DNA of 64,000 bases from Sinotaia quadrata (GCA_028829895.1 CM054183.1:74201571-74265570); one strand, 5' to 3'. Positions 36,021 through 48,252 are shown, counted from the first letter of the stretch. The notes: generated from the letters alone by a model not told the origin. Numbers and translations are program-made.

Positions 36021-36560
36021 TTTTTACCAACTGCTGGCTGGTATGGAATCAAATCTTAGGTTAGCTTATACTTATATAGCAAACAATTTTCAATTTTGTT
36101 TTTGGTGGTATTTTTCTTTAAACTTACAATTTTAATATATATATATTCAAAAATCCAGGGCACCATGGTGTCTTAAAAATTTGCATAAAGGCAAGATTTT
36201 TGAGCATCAGGTATAATATTTACTTTCTTTTGATTGAATGATTCATTTCTATTTACTGTCCATTTCTAAGATTCATTGATTTTATGGATGGATAAATTTG
36301 TATCTAGGGAGGGATTATTTTCTTGAGATATAAAGAAAGAGCCTATGTTGTGGGGATGAGTTGGGGAAGGGTATTCAAGTCTAGGTTTATCAGTCCCTAG
36401 TTTCTGGTTTCATACACACTCCCATCATGTTTTGTATTTGTTAATATATTTTTTTCCCTAGCACATTAGGGTATCGCTAGACTCAAGCCTATTGAATGTC
36501 ATACAAATGTTTATTTTATCTATGTACACTGTTGGCAAAACTGGACAGGACAGCTATTGC
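36021..36560. other. Intron 7 spacer
   Basis: AT-rich sequence between the piggyBac remnant and the LINE fragment, with an (AT) run near 36137. Nothing recognised. Confidence 0.5.
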
Positions 36561-36564
36561 TTTT

Positions 36565-37271
36565 GGTATGAAATCAGTGCAGAGAAGACCAAATTGATGA
36601 CCAACAACACCAGTGGTATTGGTAATGACATCATGATTGGTGATAAGAAATTGGAAATAGTTAATAAATTCAAGTACTTAGGAGCCATTGTGACAGACGA
36701 AGGATCAAAACCTGAAATATTGTCCAGAATTGCGATGACAATAACAGCAAAGGCAAGGCTGAAGACACAGTTTGGAAAGACAGAATCATCTCAGTCAGCT
36801 CAAAGATCAGACTGATGGGCTCTTTGGTTGTATCTGTGTTTTTATATGCTTGTGAGTCATGGACCCTCACAGTGGATCTCAAAAGAGGATACAAGCTACT
36901 GAAATGAGATACTTTTGAAGTTTACTTGGCATTTCATATAGAGATCATATCACGAATGAGGAAATGGGAAACAGAATTAGGCAAGCCATTGGGCCCTATG
37001 AAGAGCTATTGGCTATTGTGAAAAAATGCAAAATGAAATGGTATGGGCATGTCACACAATCAACAAGGGCTTGCCAAGACAATCATGCAAGGTACTGTGC
37101 AAGGCGAGCGAAGGAGAAGAAGACAGAGAAAAAGATGGAAGGATAACATCTCAGAGTGGACAGGACTGAAACTGAGCGATACAGTAAGATTAATTATTAA
37201 AGAACAGACTGGAAAGGAGGAAGCTGGTTGTCAGATCATCACTGGTGCTCCAACGGTCCGCAAGACTAAGG

Positions 37272-37306
<35 letters not shown>
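36565..37306 (+). mobile_element. Non-LTR retrotransposon 3' fragment with (GATA)n tail
   Basis: The translation in shifting frames gives the C-terminal part of a LINE reverse transcriptase: EISAEKTKLMTNN, then DKKLEIVNKFKYLGAIVTDE, then SLVVSVFLYACESWTL, MGNRIRQAIGPYEELLAIVK, KMKWYGHVT, QGLAKTIMQGTVQGERRRRR and KRWKDNISEWTGLKLSDTV. FKYLG and CESWTL are typical of the region after the YADD box, which is not present. Frameshifts at about 36815 and 37050 and internal stops show it is dead. It ends in a GATA microsatellite at 37272-37306, the likely 3' tail. 5' truncation is usual for such elements. Clade not decided. Confidence 0.88.
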
Positions 37307-38802
37307 CTTACATTTTCATTTGTAAAATTGCATGTTTGTAAGAAATTGGGGAGGGAAAGTCACTGGATATAAGAAATTTCCATATTTCTTCTTTAGTCTA
37401 GGCTTCTTCTGGAGTAATCATCCAGGTGGGATATATTAGACAAAAGTATTTTGGGGAGGTCCACATAATTAGGTATTATAGTCATAAATAAAAATAAGAC
37501 CTATTTTTAATCTTTTAATAGTTTTAAAATGTTATATTCATTTAGAATAGCATAATAAAAACTAGATTTTATAGTAAATGAAAGTAAACAAAACACCAGC
37601 ACTAAGTAACTGAGATATAAATATGTGGAAGTGTTTATATATTGTGATACAAATGAAATACAATTATGATAAAGACTGTGTAATGTATGAGTATATTTCT
37701 TAGAATTATAGTAGTTATTGTCCAGATTTCACTAAAACTCTTTGATACTCAAAGCTGTGTTGGGTTGAAGTTTCTGAAAATAGGCTAAGTGTATATTAAC
37801 CTTGACCCAGATGTCTTGTTTACATCTGGTGTAGGAAGTAAAATAACGTCATCTACTTCCCATTCATCACTATTAGTTGAGTCATGTGTATCTTTGGGGT
37901 CAGAATTGTCACTAGATGACATTTTTTGTAATTCTTTACCAAAATAGATAGCACAATGTCAAACAGAGATGGAGAAGGGGATGTTACCAGTGTATTATAA
38001 GGACAATTTAGACAAAATAAATAACACAATTTTTATCATTTTTTAATAAAAAAATATATTATTTATCTTATTTATATTGAAAATATGTACTAGAATTAAG
38101 TTATTCATAAAAAATCCCCTAAATTTCAGCTTTTGAAAGTCATTGTAATATAAATTATGAAATTCCATATGAATAGGTGTTGAGAGTTTATTGTGAACTG
38201 CCAGCCTTGTGACCTCTAACTACCAGAAAAAAAAATTGGGTTGCTATAGAGATATTAAAAGGATCAAACTTTCTGCCATACCACCACTTAAAACATTCTC
38301 TATCACCTGATGCTCACAAGTTCGTGATCTAATGTTGATTGCAATAAGTGTCTCCTGAAAAACTAAACAGCATTTTTCACATTGTTGACATTGGACTGTT
38401 TATAGAATAAAAAGTTTCTGTTCCAGGCTGATTTGCTGGATTTTGTTAAAAAGCTGACAGAATGAAGGAATGCTGGCATGAGTATGTGTTGATAACTAAT
38501 GTTCCAGAGATGAGAAAGTGGAACCTAGAAAATCTTAATATTCTCTAAAAGGGGCTAATTAGATTTGCATATATTCTCTGTATGAGATAAAAGGGGTTGT
38601 GAAAGGGTTTTAAGTTGAGATTCAAATAAGGGATAGAACTGGTAGGAATAGTTAGGTGTGTGTGATTTTTTTGTTGGTAAAATAGCATTAAAGGGTAGAC
38701 AGGTATATTTTTGAAACTTATATGTTAGACCAAAAAAATTTACATAGGATATGCAAGAGTTAGTTTAGTTTTGAGCAATGTCACTTGTTAGTTGTTTGAG
38801 AG
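37307..38802. other. Intron 7 spacer
   Basis: AT-rich, no recognisable exon, transposase or terminal repeat. A short stretch at about 37800-37920 reads on the minus strand as an acidic, Ser/Asp-rich peptide (MSSSDNSDPKDTHDSTNSDE), similar in style to transposase N-termini, but nothing follows it. Confidence 0.45.
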
Positions 38803-38804
38803 TA

Positions 38805-40483
38805 CAGTCGAATCCACTTATCTTGACCTAGTTAACTCACCAAACCTGTTATGTCGACGTTTTTGAAGTGGAACCACCAAATTCCCTCTTTGTCTTAGCA
38901 TTTTCTCATCGTTTTATGTCAATTCTTTTATGTCACTGATATCTCGAGCACAAAAGAGGGCCAAATTCATGACTTAACATCAGCTGTCTTGATCCCCATG
39001 ACGACTAATCACCGACTTTTGAAAATGTTAGTCATCGATGCCACTTCGCCATCTCGCTAATGATAAATGGCCACAGCTTGTTAACAACCTGCAGCTTAAA
39101 CTTAAGAAGGGCATTGTTTCCCTCATTGGGCGTGATCCTGCCATGGGCAAAACAGGCACACTGATGCCTTTCAACTGGCTCACAACTAAAAAGAGTTAGT
39201 CCACTTTTGAAGTAAACGCGTGTATGATACTTTTCAGAGGTGGCTTTGCCGTTCCCCCCCCCCTCCCAACCCAGAGAGCATCAAGAAGATGAAAGGTCTA
39301 TTACGGCTTCTGGGATGAGTGTGAGCGAAACACGCTTATACACACACATACTTTTCAAAGCTGTGTGTCGGAGCGAAATGACTCGCAAATTTAATTTTTA
39401 CACTGGTTAGCTTTTTGTAAAAACGAACTGCTGTGTACACCCCACAGGTTTATTGAGATTTTGTGAGTAATCTTTGTGTTTGCAATGTTGGAGAATACAT
39501 GTACAGTATACTGAATGGTTTCTCTCGAGAATCAACGTTGGCAATGTCTCTTTGTTTGTTTGTTTGTTTGTTTGTTTGTTTGTTTTTTTGTTTGTACTGT
39601 ACATGTATCTTGAGCACAAATAAGGGCCAAATCATCACTTAACATCAGTTATCTCGATCCCCATGACTAATCATCGCTGGCTTTTGAAAATGTTAGTTAT
39701 CGATGCCCCCGTCAACTGGCTCACACCTCTTTTATGTTAATTAGCCTGCTTTTGAAGTAACTGCATGTACGATACTTTTCAGAGCTGTCAGAGCAAAATG
39801 ACTCCCAAATTTAATTTTGACACTGGTTAGCTTTTTGTAAAAATGAACTACAGTGTACACCCCTGCAGGTCTTTTGTGATTTGTGAGCGATCTTGGCAAT
39901 GTTGGAGAATATAATGAAAGGTTTGTACATTTTTATTGTATATATGTACTGGTAGATCTCTGGTTGGTGCACGTAAGCCTTTTGTTGTTAGCAAACATGT
40001 ACAGAGTGTGTACATTTTTATAGCCTGCCGAACGTGTCATCAAACAAATCACGGCAACGCTGTTGTTTAAAAAATCACCAAAAAACACATACATGTACAT
40101 TATGTACATAAAGAAATTTCAAGCACAAGTTACATGTAATATTGAAACATTTGTTTTCAAGCAGACTGTTAAATGCATAAAGCAACAAAGCATTTTAGAC
40201 TTTGTAAAGAAACCATAGTAACTGCGTGTACATAAGCCTTTTTGTTGTTGTCAAACATGTACATGTATGTACATTTTTATAGCATGCTGATCGCATCATC
40301 AAACAAATCGCGGCAACACTGTTGTGTAAAAAAATCACCAAAAACGTGCATGTACATTCTCATTTATTAACGCACATCATGTACATAAAGAAATTTCAAG
40401 CACATGTTACATGTAATATTGAAGCATTTGTTTTCAAGCAGACTGTTAAATGCATAAAGCAACAAAGCATTTTAGACTTTGTA
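38805..40483 (+). mobile_element. pogo/Tigger-like element, diverged copy 3, 3'-truncated
   Basis: It starts CAGTCGAATCCACTTATCTT after TA (38803-38804) and follows copies 1 and 2 in order with many substitutions. Near its end the unit containing AGCATGCTGATCGCATCATC and GCAACAAAGCATTTTAGACT is present in tandem. Similarity stops at about 40483 without the terminal GGACTTGACTG, so the right end is lost. An internal (TTTG)n run lies at 39551-39593. Confidence 0.75.
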
Positions 40484-40843
40484 AGCTTGCTTGTTTTTAG
40501 ATGTAACTAGATATTTTAATAATTCAAACAGCAATTTTAACTCACAGCTTATGTAATTTTTGCCCTGAAATAATTAGTAATATTGCACCAACTGCACCAG
40601 TTTGACATAATTATAATCCTTACCCTGCTACCTTAGCTTTGATTACATACAGCAAATTATTGTTGACTGTTCTTTTGTTTGTGCTTAGTCATGTTTGATC
40701 CTTTGTATGACAAATATTGTTTTGCCTTTATCCTTTGCTAACATTGTATATATTTTGTAAATTTTTTGAAAGCTTCCATTTTCCCAAGGAAAGTATCTTT
40801 TGTATGTGTTCAATTATATTTGTGTTTGTATATATGTGTGCAG

Positions 40844-41027
40844 ACCAGCCATGAGTGCTCTGTTTAGCAGCATCAAGAGCTCAGTAGGTGGTTTTGTCAG
40901 TGGCTCTGTTGCAGGTATGGAAGGTTCATCTTCTCTTCGTCGAGTAGGCAGCATGAGAAGAACTTTCATGTCGGGAACTGCAGCCCTAAAGAAGAAATCT
41001 ATTTGTGTTCAAGTCAAGTTCCAAGTG
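40844..41027 (+). CDS. Myo18: Myosin-XVIII-like motor, exon 8 (50K/20K junction)
   Basis: The translation is [20 protein letters not shown], then [20 protein letters not shown], then [21 protein letters not shown]. The family reads SGSIAGLEGG..LRRATSMRKTF..G.AAVKKKSLCIQMKLQV here, a very close match. This is the loop 2 region at the actin-binding face; its basic [11 protein letters not shown] looks phosphorylatable (inference). The acceptor is GTGTGCAG. The donor GTAAGG at 41028 is in phase 0 and joins exon 9 as V|DSMMETL. Reading through the donor gives VRILC and then a TAA at 41043-41045. The final ~30 bases of the exon plus donor are multiplied downstream (see the array at 41064-41565). 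Confidence 0.96.
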
Positions 41028-41063
41028 GTAAGGATTCTCTGTTAAGATTTATCTATGTAATTA

Positions 41064-41565
41064 TATTTGTGTTCATATCAAGTTCAAAATGGTAAGGATT
41101 CTTTATTAAGATTTATCTATGTAAATTATATTTGTGTTCATGTCTTTACATATGTGTTCATGTCAAGTTCAAAGTGGTAAGGATTCTTTATTAAGATTTA
41201 TCTATGTAAATTATATTTGTGTTCATGTCTTTACATATGTGTTCACGTCAAGTTCCACGTGGTAAGGATTTTGTTTAAAGATTTATTCTGTGTAAAATTA
41301 TACTTGTGTTCATGTCTTTACATATGTGTTCACGTCAAGTTCCACGTGGTAAGGATTTTGTTTAAAGATTTATTCTGTGTAAAATTATACTTGTGTTCAA
41401 GTTAAATTTCAGTTCATTTAAGATTTATTCTGTGTAAAGTTTACTAGTGTTTAGTGTTCTAGTCAAGTTTTATGAGATTATGAGATAAGGATTTTGTAAA
41501 GATTTATTCAGTGTAAAGTTATAATTGTGTTCGTGTTCCAATGTTTTATTCTATGTAAAGGTATA
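41064..41565 (+). repeat. Tandem array derived from exon 8 3' end and splice donor
   Basis: The end of exon 8 (TTTGTGTTCAAGTCAAGTTC, CAAGTG) plus its donor GTAAGGATT and the next ~35 intron bases are repeated downstream. Donor-like GTAAGGATT recurs at 41092, 41177, 41262 and 41349, spaced 64, 85, 85 and 87 bp from the previous one; further degenerate units run to about 41565. The later units share an extra piece, TTCATGTCTTTACATATG, and the last two full copies are nearly identical, showing stepwise expansion. The true donor is at 41028. Confidence 0.93.
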
Positions 41566-42440
41566 TTATTTTGGTTTTAAAAAATTCTCAGTGATGAAAG
41601 TTCTCTATTTTCAAGATTTTGTCATTTGGCGCATAAAGAAAGAAAAATTTAATTTCCTGATTTTTCCAGATATGCTAACATTCGAGAAAACTTGCAATTC
41701 TAGAAACAGATCTGCTTAGAACTACAGATTCGTTGTAGATTCTGTGGGGAACCTCTCTGAACTGTGACACTATAAACAGCTACTAAGAACTATGTTTATG
41801 AACAGCTACTAAGAACTATGTTTTTTTGTAATTTCTGAGGGAAAATTTAATAGATTTTCCTTTCTCCTGAAACTGAATCCTTCATTGTTGTTATGACTCC
41901 ATAACTGCACTAAAATGTGGCATACAAAACAAATGGTGTATTTGTGTTTGCATAGTATCTATACAATTATGAACATTAACATTATCTCCATTTGCAATTT
42001 TTGGTTTGGAGCTAGATATTTGTGTATGTATTATAAAGACTTTTAAAAATTAAATAATACAACAGATAAAGAAATGTAGTTAATTTTCCAGTTTTTAAAT
42101 TATTAATATACATTTTTTTTTAATAGGAATCAGAACATATGTTTAGTGTACATGCACAAATATATTTTCTTCACATTTCATAAAAATAGAAGAGGTGTTT
42201 GTTGGTGGGCTACAGAATACTTGACCACAATTAAACAGAAAAACAGTATACAAGGAGATGGAGAGAGAATGCAAAAACAAGATAAAACAATTTTTAATAA
42301 AGCCACCAATTTTGAAAAAAAATTAAAACATAATTAACAAAGTAAAACAGAAAACATAGGAAGAATATTGCTAAACTGCTCGTTTTAGTACTTACCTGAA
42401 AAAGAATAGAATAAAGTTAAAAATTAAATAATGGATCTAC
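41566..42440. other. Intron 8 spacer
   Basis: AT-rich sequence with a short tandem duplication of AACAGCTACTAAGAACTATG (about 41773-41821). No coding domain recognised. Confidence 0.5.
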
Positions 42441-42446
42441 TTGTTT

Positions 42447-42775
42447 TAGTGCTTGGATGGATGAAACTGGAACAATCGATTGGTTCATGAATATATGGAA
42501 TAAAAGGCCTGATGCAACTGTAAAGAAATCTTCAATGCTCATTTGGTATATGTTTCGTGCTCACCAAACAGATAAAGTGAAAATATGGCAAAAATAATTG
42601 AAGAAGCATTGGCTGTCATATCTAGTGGCTTAGCCTCAGTCTTACAGCCTAGATATCTGCCTAAACAAGCCATTTCAAGATTGTCTATGCAAGATATTGA
42701 TGGAATGAATGTGCAGGTCTTGTTTCAAATTAATAAAGATGGAAATTTCAAAAGAGCAAACATTTTGTAGTAAAT
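42447..42775 (+). pseudogene. pogo/Tigger transposase relic (DDE core)
   Basis: The plus-strand translation gives WMDETGTIDWFMNIWNKRPD, then KKSSMLIWYMFRAHQTDKVK, then after a frameshift LAVISSGLASVLQP, and after another SLDICLNKPFQDCL. These match the pogo/Tigger order W..VWNKRPGALLKK, SMLVLDSFRGH, AVIPGGLTSQLQPLD and NKPFKDHL. The catalytic Asp of the LVLD motif is Tyr here (LIWY) and frames are broken, so it is dead. The 5' part of the gene is not seen. Confidence 0.85.
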
Positions 42776-42899
42776 TGGTGAAAGATGCTTTTCATTTCTT
42801 TAGATCTGTATAAGTAATTCTCTTGAAAATGATGCCATAGAAAATTATATTGTGTAGACTGGTTAAAGGGGCACATTTAAAATAAGAGAAATAGTGTTA

Positions 42900-44520
42900 C
42901 CTTGATTAAATGTCCAGTTCCTCAAAAGAAACAATTTAATTTTGCCTGTAGCTACAAATGCTGATGGAAGATTTGACACTGTTTCTCACAAACAGCATTC
43001 CCAAAATCAAGCATGGTGACTGAAGTAGCAATCTGAAACAAACTCTCCAGATGATTGTCTGTAATTCATGATTTCATCAAGCACTTCACATGATTATTCT
43101 GGAGAACACCTGCTCATACATAATATGTACTGCTACATAGAGATGCCATGAAAATTGTGTGTCTGCAAATGTTAGGATACTGTTTCTGCAAAACATAATT
43201 TTTGTGAAACTCTAACAGAGGAAAATTGTTGAACCTTTCCTTCAAATGAAAGATATACTTAAAATCAACATATCCATTTGCAGATGTAGAGTCTCGTTTT
43301 ATACTAATGAAGAATGCAGATGAAAAAAAAATTGAAATTCATGCTATTCTTCTTGAAGACTCATAATCTTGAGTCAAATTCTTCCATTAGTTAAACTCTG
43401 GGGTATTTTTGAGAATCTCAAACATCACACTTCAGCAGAGTTGAAAAATGCACAAAATTCTTGTTTTAACTTTTGTTTCTAAGGACATATTTACATTTCA
43501 AAAGTTTGACCTGATCAAAAAAGGCACTACTTAATTGTCCTTGTAGATGTGAGTTTAATTCGTCCAGGTGAGTAGTTATACCACTAGAAAAGTAAATTCA
43601 CACATCTGCTCATCATTGAATTCACTGACCAGTTTTCCTTTTCCTTCCATAAATGTTTGCATTTTCTTTTTAAACTCTTGTGTCATCAGAAGAGTAAACA
43701 ACATCTTTGAATTTTGTCTCCAATTTGTTTAATAAATCTTTAAATTACCTCTGGCACAGGCTTTTGGAATGGATGAAGTTGATTACTTTAATAGCAACCA
43801 TTGTTGTGCTGTTGGCTTTCAGGGATTTAGCAGAAAGGTTGGTGGATTAAACAGTAGTAATGCAAAATGGAGTTATTTCCAAAACAGAGTTATGTTCTAT
43901 GCCCTTTAATACATAACTTTTGTGGTGCTTTTAAGTGGAACCAAGGCAGCCATTTCTTCAGTAATAACAAAATCATTATTAACCCCACATACAAATATAG
44001 CTAATTGGGCATTGTCACTTACATCTGTACTTTCATCAAGTGACATTGAATAATGCTCAAAACTTAAAACTTTTCATTTGAATGTATTCTCTGCACTGGT
44101 AGCTAACTCATCAATGCAAAAAGCCATAGCCTGTCAGGATAAGCTTATTTTGGCAAATTGCATTTTCTTTTCTTCAAACTGTTCAAAATATTCTTTAACA
44201 AATCGACTGGGTTTGAGTAAGGTTTTGATTTTTTTTGTGTGATTTCATCTATTACATAACTCACTTTGACCAATGTTTCCAACTGAGAAGTCATATTCTT
44301 AAAAAAGGATTGCTGTCCCAACAGTTTACTTTTCAGTTCAGACACCTTGTTTTCATGAAATTGATCTTTAAATTTGTAAAACCCAGTTGCATATTTAGTG
44401 TCATAATGCCTCTTCACATTAATCTTCTTAAGAACTGAAGCCATCTTATTACATAACAAACAAATTTGCTTGTTCTTCATTTCAGTCAAAAGGTATTGGT
44501 TATGTCCAACTTGCTTGAAA
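42900..44520 (-). pseudogene. Decayed hAT transposase (ZBED/FAM200-like)
   Basis: Minus strand. The N-terminus at 44145-44489 reads MTEMKNKQICLLCNKMASVL and KRHYDTKYATGF, a BED-like zinc finger (C-x2-C, H..). The core at about 43930-44060 reads SLDESTDVSDNAQLAIFVCG, then NNDFVITEEMAALVPL, the hAT catalytic block. Downstream coding traces persist to about 43000 but are broken. It belongs to the same broad group as the other hAT copies here but to a different family, since the protein is only loosely similar. It ends about 45 bp before copy B. Confidence 0.82.
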
Positions 44521-44564
44521 TGTTCTACATTTGTAAAACTTTTTTTTATTACTTGATTCTAAAC

Positions 44565-46393
44565 CAGGGGTGGGCAACTTCTTCAGTCGGCGGGCCGGGT
44601 ATGAGAAAATGAAGTCCTTGGCGGGCCGGATTACTAAATCAATACCTTAATCGCGTATTTATCCACCTATGCAAGGAATAAATCGTATTTAATGTAAACT
44701 TTAAACTTGTAAACATTAAAGCATAGAGACCAAAAACAGTATTTAATGAATTTAACGTAATGTACTTCAATAGCTGCTGAAGTCAATGAGACATCTGTGG
44801 TCGATCAAAGTTTTCAACAAGTTGTTTGAACTCTGGCTTCATGTCGGACGTAGACATTCTCAGTAAAGACTGCACGTAAACATCAGTTAGATTGGAACGC
44901 AGCTTTGTCTTGTTAATGTTCATGGTCGAAAATGTTTGTTCGCAAATGTATGTAGACCCGAACAGAACAAGTAGTTTCATGGCCATCTATCTCAGGTTGG
45001 CAAACTTGGACTCATTCAGTGACGCATAAAATGTGTCAATGCTTTCAGATTGGAATTTCTCTTTCAGGGTAGAGTCACACTGCAGATCAATCAGTTCCAG
45101 CTGTAGAGCATCTGACGCCTTTTCAAAGTCAGTTGTAAACGGTGATGACAAGATATCAAACTCAGCAGCAAGTTTCTGGAAGTCCGCAAAACGACGAGAA
45201 AATTCATTGTCTAGTGCAGATATCATATTGGTGTACTTCTCAGTTGACATCATCTGGGGTGCCCTAGTTTCGAGTGTTGGAAAGTGTGTTGTGATATTCT
45301 GGCTGAGCTGGCGAGAAAACAGTTTTAGCTTCACCTTGAATGCCTTCACTGTTGAGTACATTTCGTGGGCAAAAGTGCCCTTCCCTTGAAGTCTGGTGTT
45401 CAATTCATTCATATGTTCAAAGAGATCAATTGCAAACGCCAGATCTGACAGCCATTCTGATTTTCTGAGTTGAGCCACAGTTCTTCTCGATAAACTGACT
45501 TCTTCAAACTTCTTTCTGTGTTCTGGACAGACTTGATCAGCTACATCGAGCATGCACTTTTTGACAAATTCACCATCACAGAACGATTTACTGTGCTTAG
45601 CAATGTTGTATGCGACCACAAAGCTGGCATGAGTAGTAGCTTTCTGGGCTACTTTGGCTTTTCCGAATACATTCTGCTGCTTTACAAGTTTTCTGTTCAG
45701 TTCTGTTGCTTCTGTTTGCCGTTCCGCTGCTGATAAAGTACTGCCATAGCCTGCATGTTTCATCACATAATGACGGCTAATGTTGTACTCTTTCAACACG
45801 GCAACACTTTCACTGCACAGCAAACATATTGCTTTCTTGCCGACTTCTGTGAAAAAGTACTTAGGCATCCAATCTTTGTTAAATGCGCGACACTCTGTCA
45901 ACTCAACTTTACATTTCTTGGCAAAATCCATGATAAAAATTTTATTGTAAATTCTAAATCTAACCGAAAACAACCAAAGAATAACTAACAGTCACTGTGT
46001 AAGAAAGTAGTGGGAGATTGCAGCAGGATGTGGACGGGGCCACATTACCATGGCGGCTAATGTACTCTTTCAACATGGCAACACTTTCACTGCACAGCAA
46101 ACATACTGCTTTCTTGCCATTCTGCATGAAAAAGTACTTAGGCATCCAATCTTTGTTAAATGGCTACACTCCTGTCAACTTTATGTTTCTTGGCAAAATC
46201 CACGATAAAAATTTTATTGTAAATTCTAAATCTAACCAAAAACAATCAAAGAATAACTAACAGTCGCTCTTAACTGTGACGCAGATGTGGACGCGGGCCA
46301 CATTACCATGTACGGCCAGAAACACTCAGCGGGCCGGTCAAAATCCCGTCGCGGGCCGGACCCGGCCCGCGGGCCGTATGTTGCCCGTCCCTG
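44565..46393 (-). mobile_element. hAT deletion derivative, copy B (1829 bp), inverted relative to copy A
   Basis: The termini are CAGGGGTGGGCAACTTCTTC at 44565 and, on the other strand at 46393, CAGGGACGGGCAACATACGG. The 8-bp duplication TTCTAAAC is perfect (44557-44564 and 46394-46401). The length differs from copy A by 4 bp, and both the internal 5' duplication and the missing catalytic core are shared. Different target duplications prove independent insertions. Confidence 0.93.
44783..45973 (-). pseudogene. Core-deleted hAT transposase ORF, copy B
   Basis: The open frame at 44987-45973 (328 codons) holds MDFAKKCKVELTECRAFNKD, WMPKYFFTEVGKKAICLLCS, ISRHYVMKHAGYG, VSLSRRTVAQLRKSEWLSDL and the helical C-terminal half ending FANLR. 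The next codon is TAG where copy A has AAG (Lys). The frame then reopens as MAMKLLVLFGSTYICEQTFS to DRPQMSH at 44783. One nonsense change therefore separates it from a roughly 395-codon frame. The junction TVAQ|LRKSEW is identical in the two copies. Confidence 0.87.
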
Positions 46394-46401
46394 TTCTAAA
46401 C

Positions 46402-48252
46402 CATGGTTATAATATTCAATAAGCCAATATTCATAATTAATGGTGAACAATACTAAACCAACTCACTGTGAAGTCTCAAACTCAGTAAAAAAGGAGTAAA
46501 ACTACATTGTCACTAAAGATGAATGAACATTTAACAACCCAGAAAGAACTTCTGGCTGGTAGGTAGGTCAATTTAACCAGGCATTATCCACCCCACATCC
46601 AACTCAGAAATGATGGTGTGTGTCCGAAATGGACAGTATTGGCTAGAAATTCCAAGAAGTCCACTCCCAAAGCCTCCCCCTTTACCCCCCCCCCAAAGGG
46701 AAATGTATCAGCAAAAAGGACTGCTTGTCTCCCCACCCATCCCTCCCTGAAAAGTTAATATCTGGCTGATTGGTTGGTTGGGAGTTATGGGTGTTATGTC
46801 CTCTTTCAAATCATATCATTCTTTGATGTGTCATCTTGCCTAATGTTTCATCATCTCACAGTAGTTTGAGACAGTCTCTTTGAACGAGAGAAAGTCTTCC
46901 TCTCTGTGTCTATGGCTGCTGTTTTTTTCTTTTCTTTCATGATAAAAACAGCAGAGTGATTAAGTGCTTTATTTATTTATTCTAAGACAGTTCTATTATT
47001 GAGTAATATGTTTCTAAAGGGCATCAGAGCACTACTTGAAGACTGTATATGGCCCTGTGCTGCGTGTTGGATACCTCTCTCCTAAACTGTTTTTAGCTAT
47101 GATTTATGATAAAGAAATTAATAGATAATGACTGAAAAAGATTTAATTGAAAAGTGTATGTTGTTGTCATAAGATCAACTGGCCTTGGAGTTGTTAAGTA
47201 ATACAGAGAAAAATAAGTAAAAATGGATATGAAGCTAATGTATACTTTACCTGTGATCATTTGCATAAGTACACCTCTGTATATATATTGTATTTAATAT
47301 CAGATCAACCTTGTCTAACAGTAATTCTTTTTTAGTAGTGACAGTATCACCCATAATTTAAACTAATTGCTTTCAACCACATTTGGTGCTTCTTTAAATA
47401 TTGTTTGGTTCTGGTATATGCTTGTATGATTGAAAGTGCTAACAGTCCAAACATTTTCTATAACCCTTTATTTTTTAAATATTGTTTAGCTCTAGTATAT
47501 GCTTGTAAGATTGACAATGTTTATAGTCCAACATTTTCTTCAAAATTCTTTAATCTATTCCTGTGATCTCTCTTTAATTTGCTTGAAATTGGATCTCAGT
47601 ATATTTTACCACACACTGAAGGATGGTTACAAGTAACTTGTACTTGTAGAATATTTTACATTTTATAAATATAGTTGTAACTGTAATTACAGGATTTACA
47701 TTTAAAAAATAAAAGAAATATAATTAAATATGTTTCATTTAACTTTGTCTATTTTTAATTCTCTAAGGACCTTTTAAACAGTACATCTTCTTACTACACT
47801 TCATTTTATAAAGAATGTTTATAATTAACCTAAAATATTGAATCCATTTTACTTTTTAAATGCTTTTGTAAAAAAAAATGTATATGAGAAATACAAAATA
47901 TTTAATCCAACTTGTTACTTCTTTGTCTGTTGTTTTATGGTTTTCTAAAGCTTATAGATGGTTAATATAAAATATTAAATCCATTTTACTTCACCTTTAT
48001 TTTTTTAGAGAATGTCTATCTATGGTTAACAAAGTAATAAATCAATTTTTATAGTGCTCTTTATATTTTATGATTTGTTTTACTCTTTATATGTTGTTAA
48101 TAAGTATCAGCTCAATTAAAGCAGTTAATATTTTAGTTTCAATTGTTACTATGCTAGATTATTTATTATTCATGGCAAACTTTACTCAACCACTAACAAT
48201 ATACAATTCCAGTCACCAGGAAATCTGTATATTATTTTAATTTTGTTTGCAG
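46402..48252. other. Intron 8, right part
   Basis: AT-rich sequence with a run of C near 46685 and degenerate repeats at about 47395-47530 (TTTAAATATTGTTTgG.TCT.GTATATGCTTGTA twice). No coding signal. It ends with the acceptor of exon 9. Confidence 0.5.

Noticed and set aside
36492..36815. Independent 107-codon gene
   Set aside because: The frame is part of a LINE reverse transcriptase remnant, which continues past 36815 in other frames with frameshifts and stops.
41217..41405. Repetitive 62-codon ORF (CSCLYICVHVKFHVVRILFK twice)
   Set aside because: It is a by-product of the tandem splice-donor array, whose unit length happens to avoid stops in one frame.
41064..41565. CRISPR-like array
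   Set aside because: The units are contiguous without unique spacers, derive from the neighbouring exon end, and lie in an animal intron.
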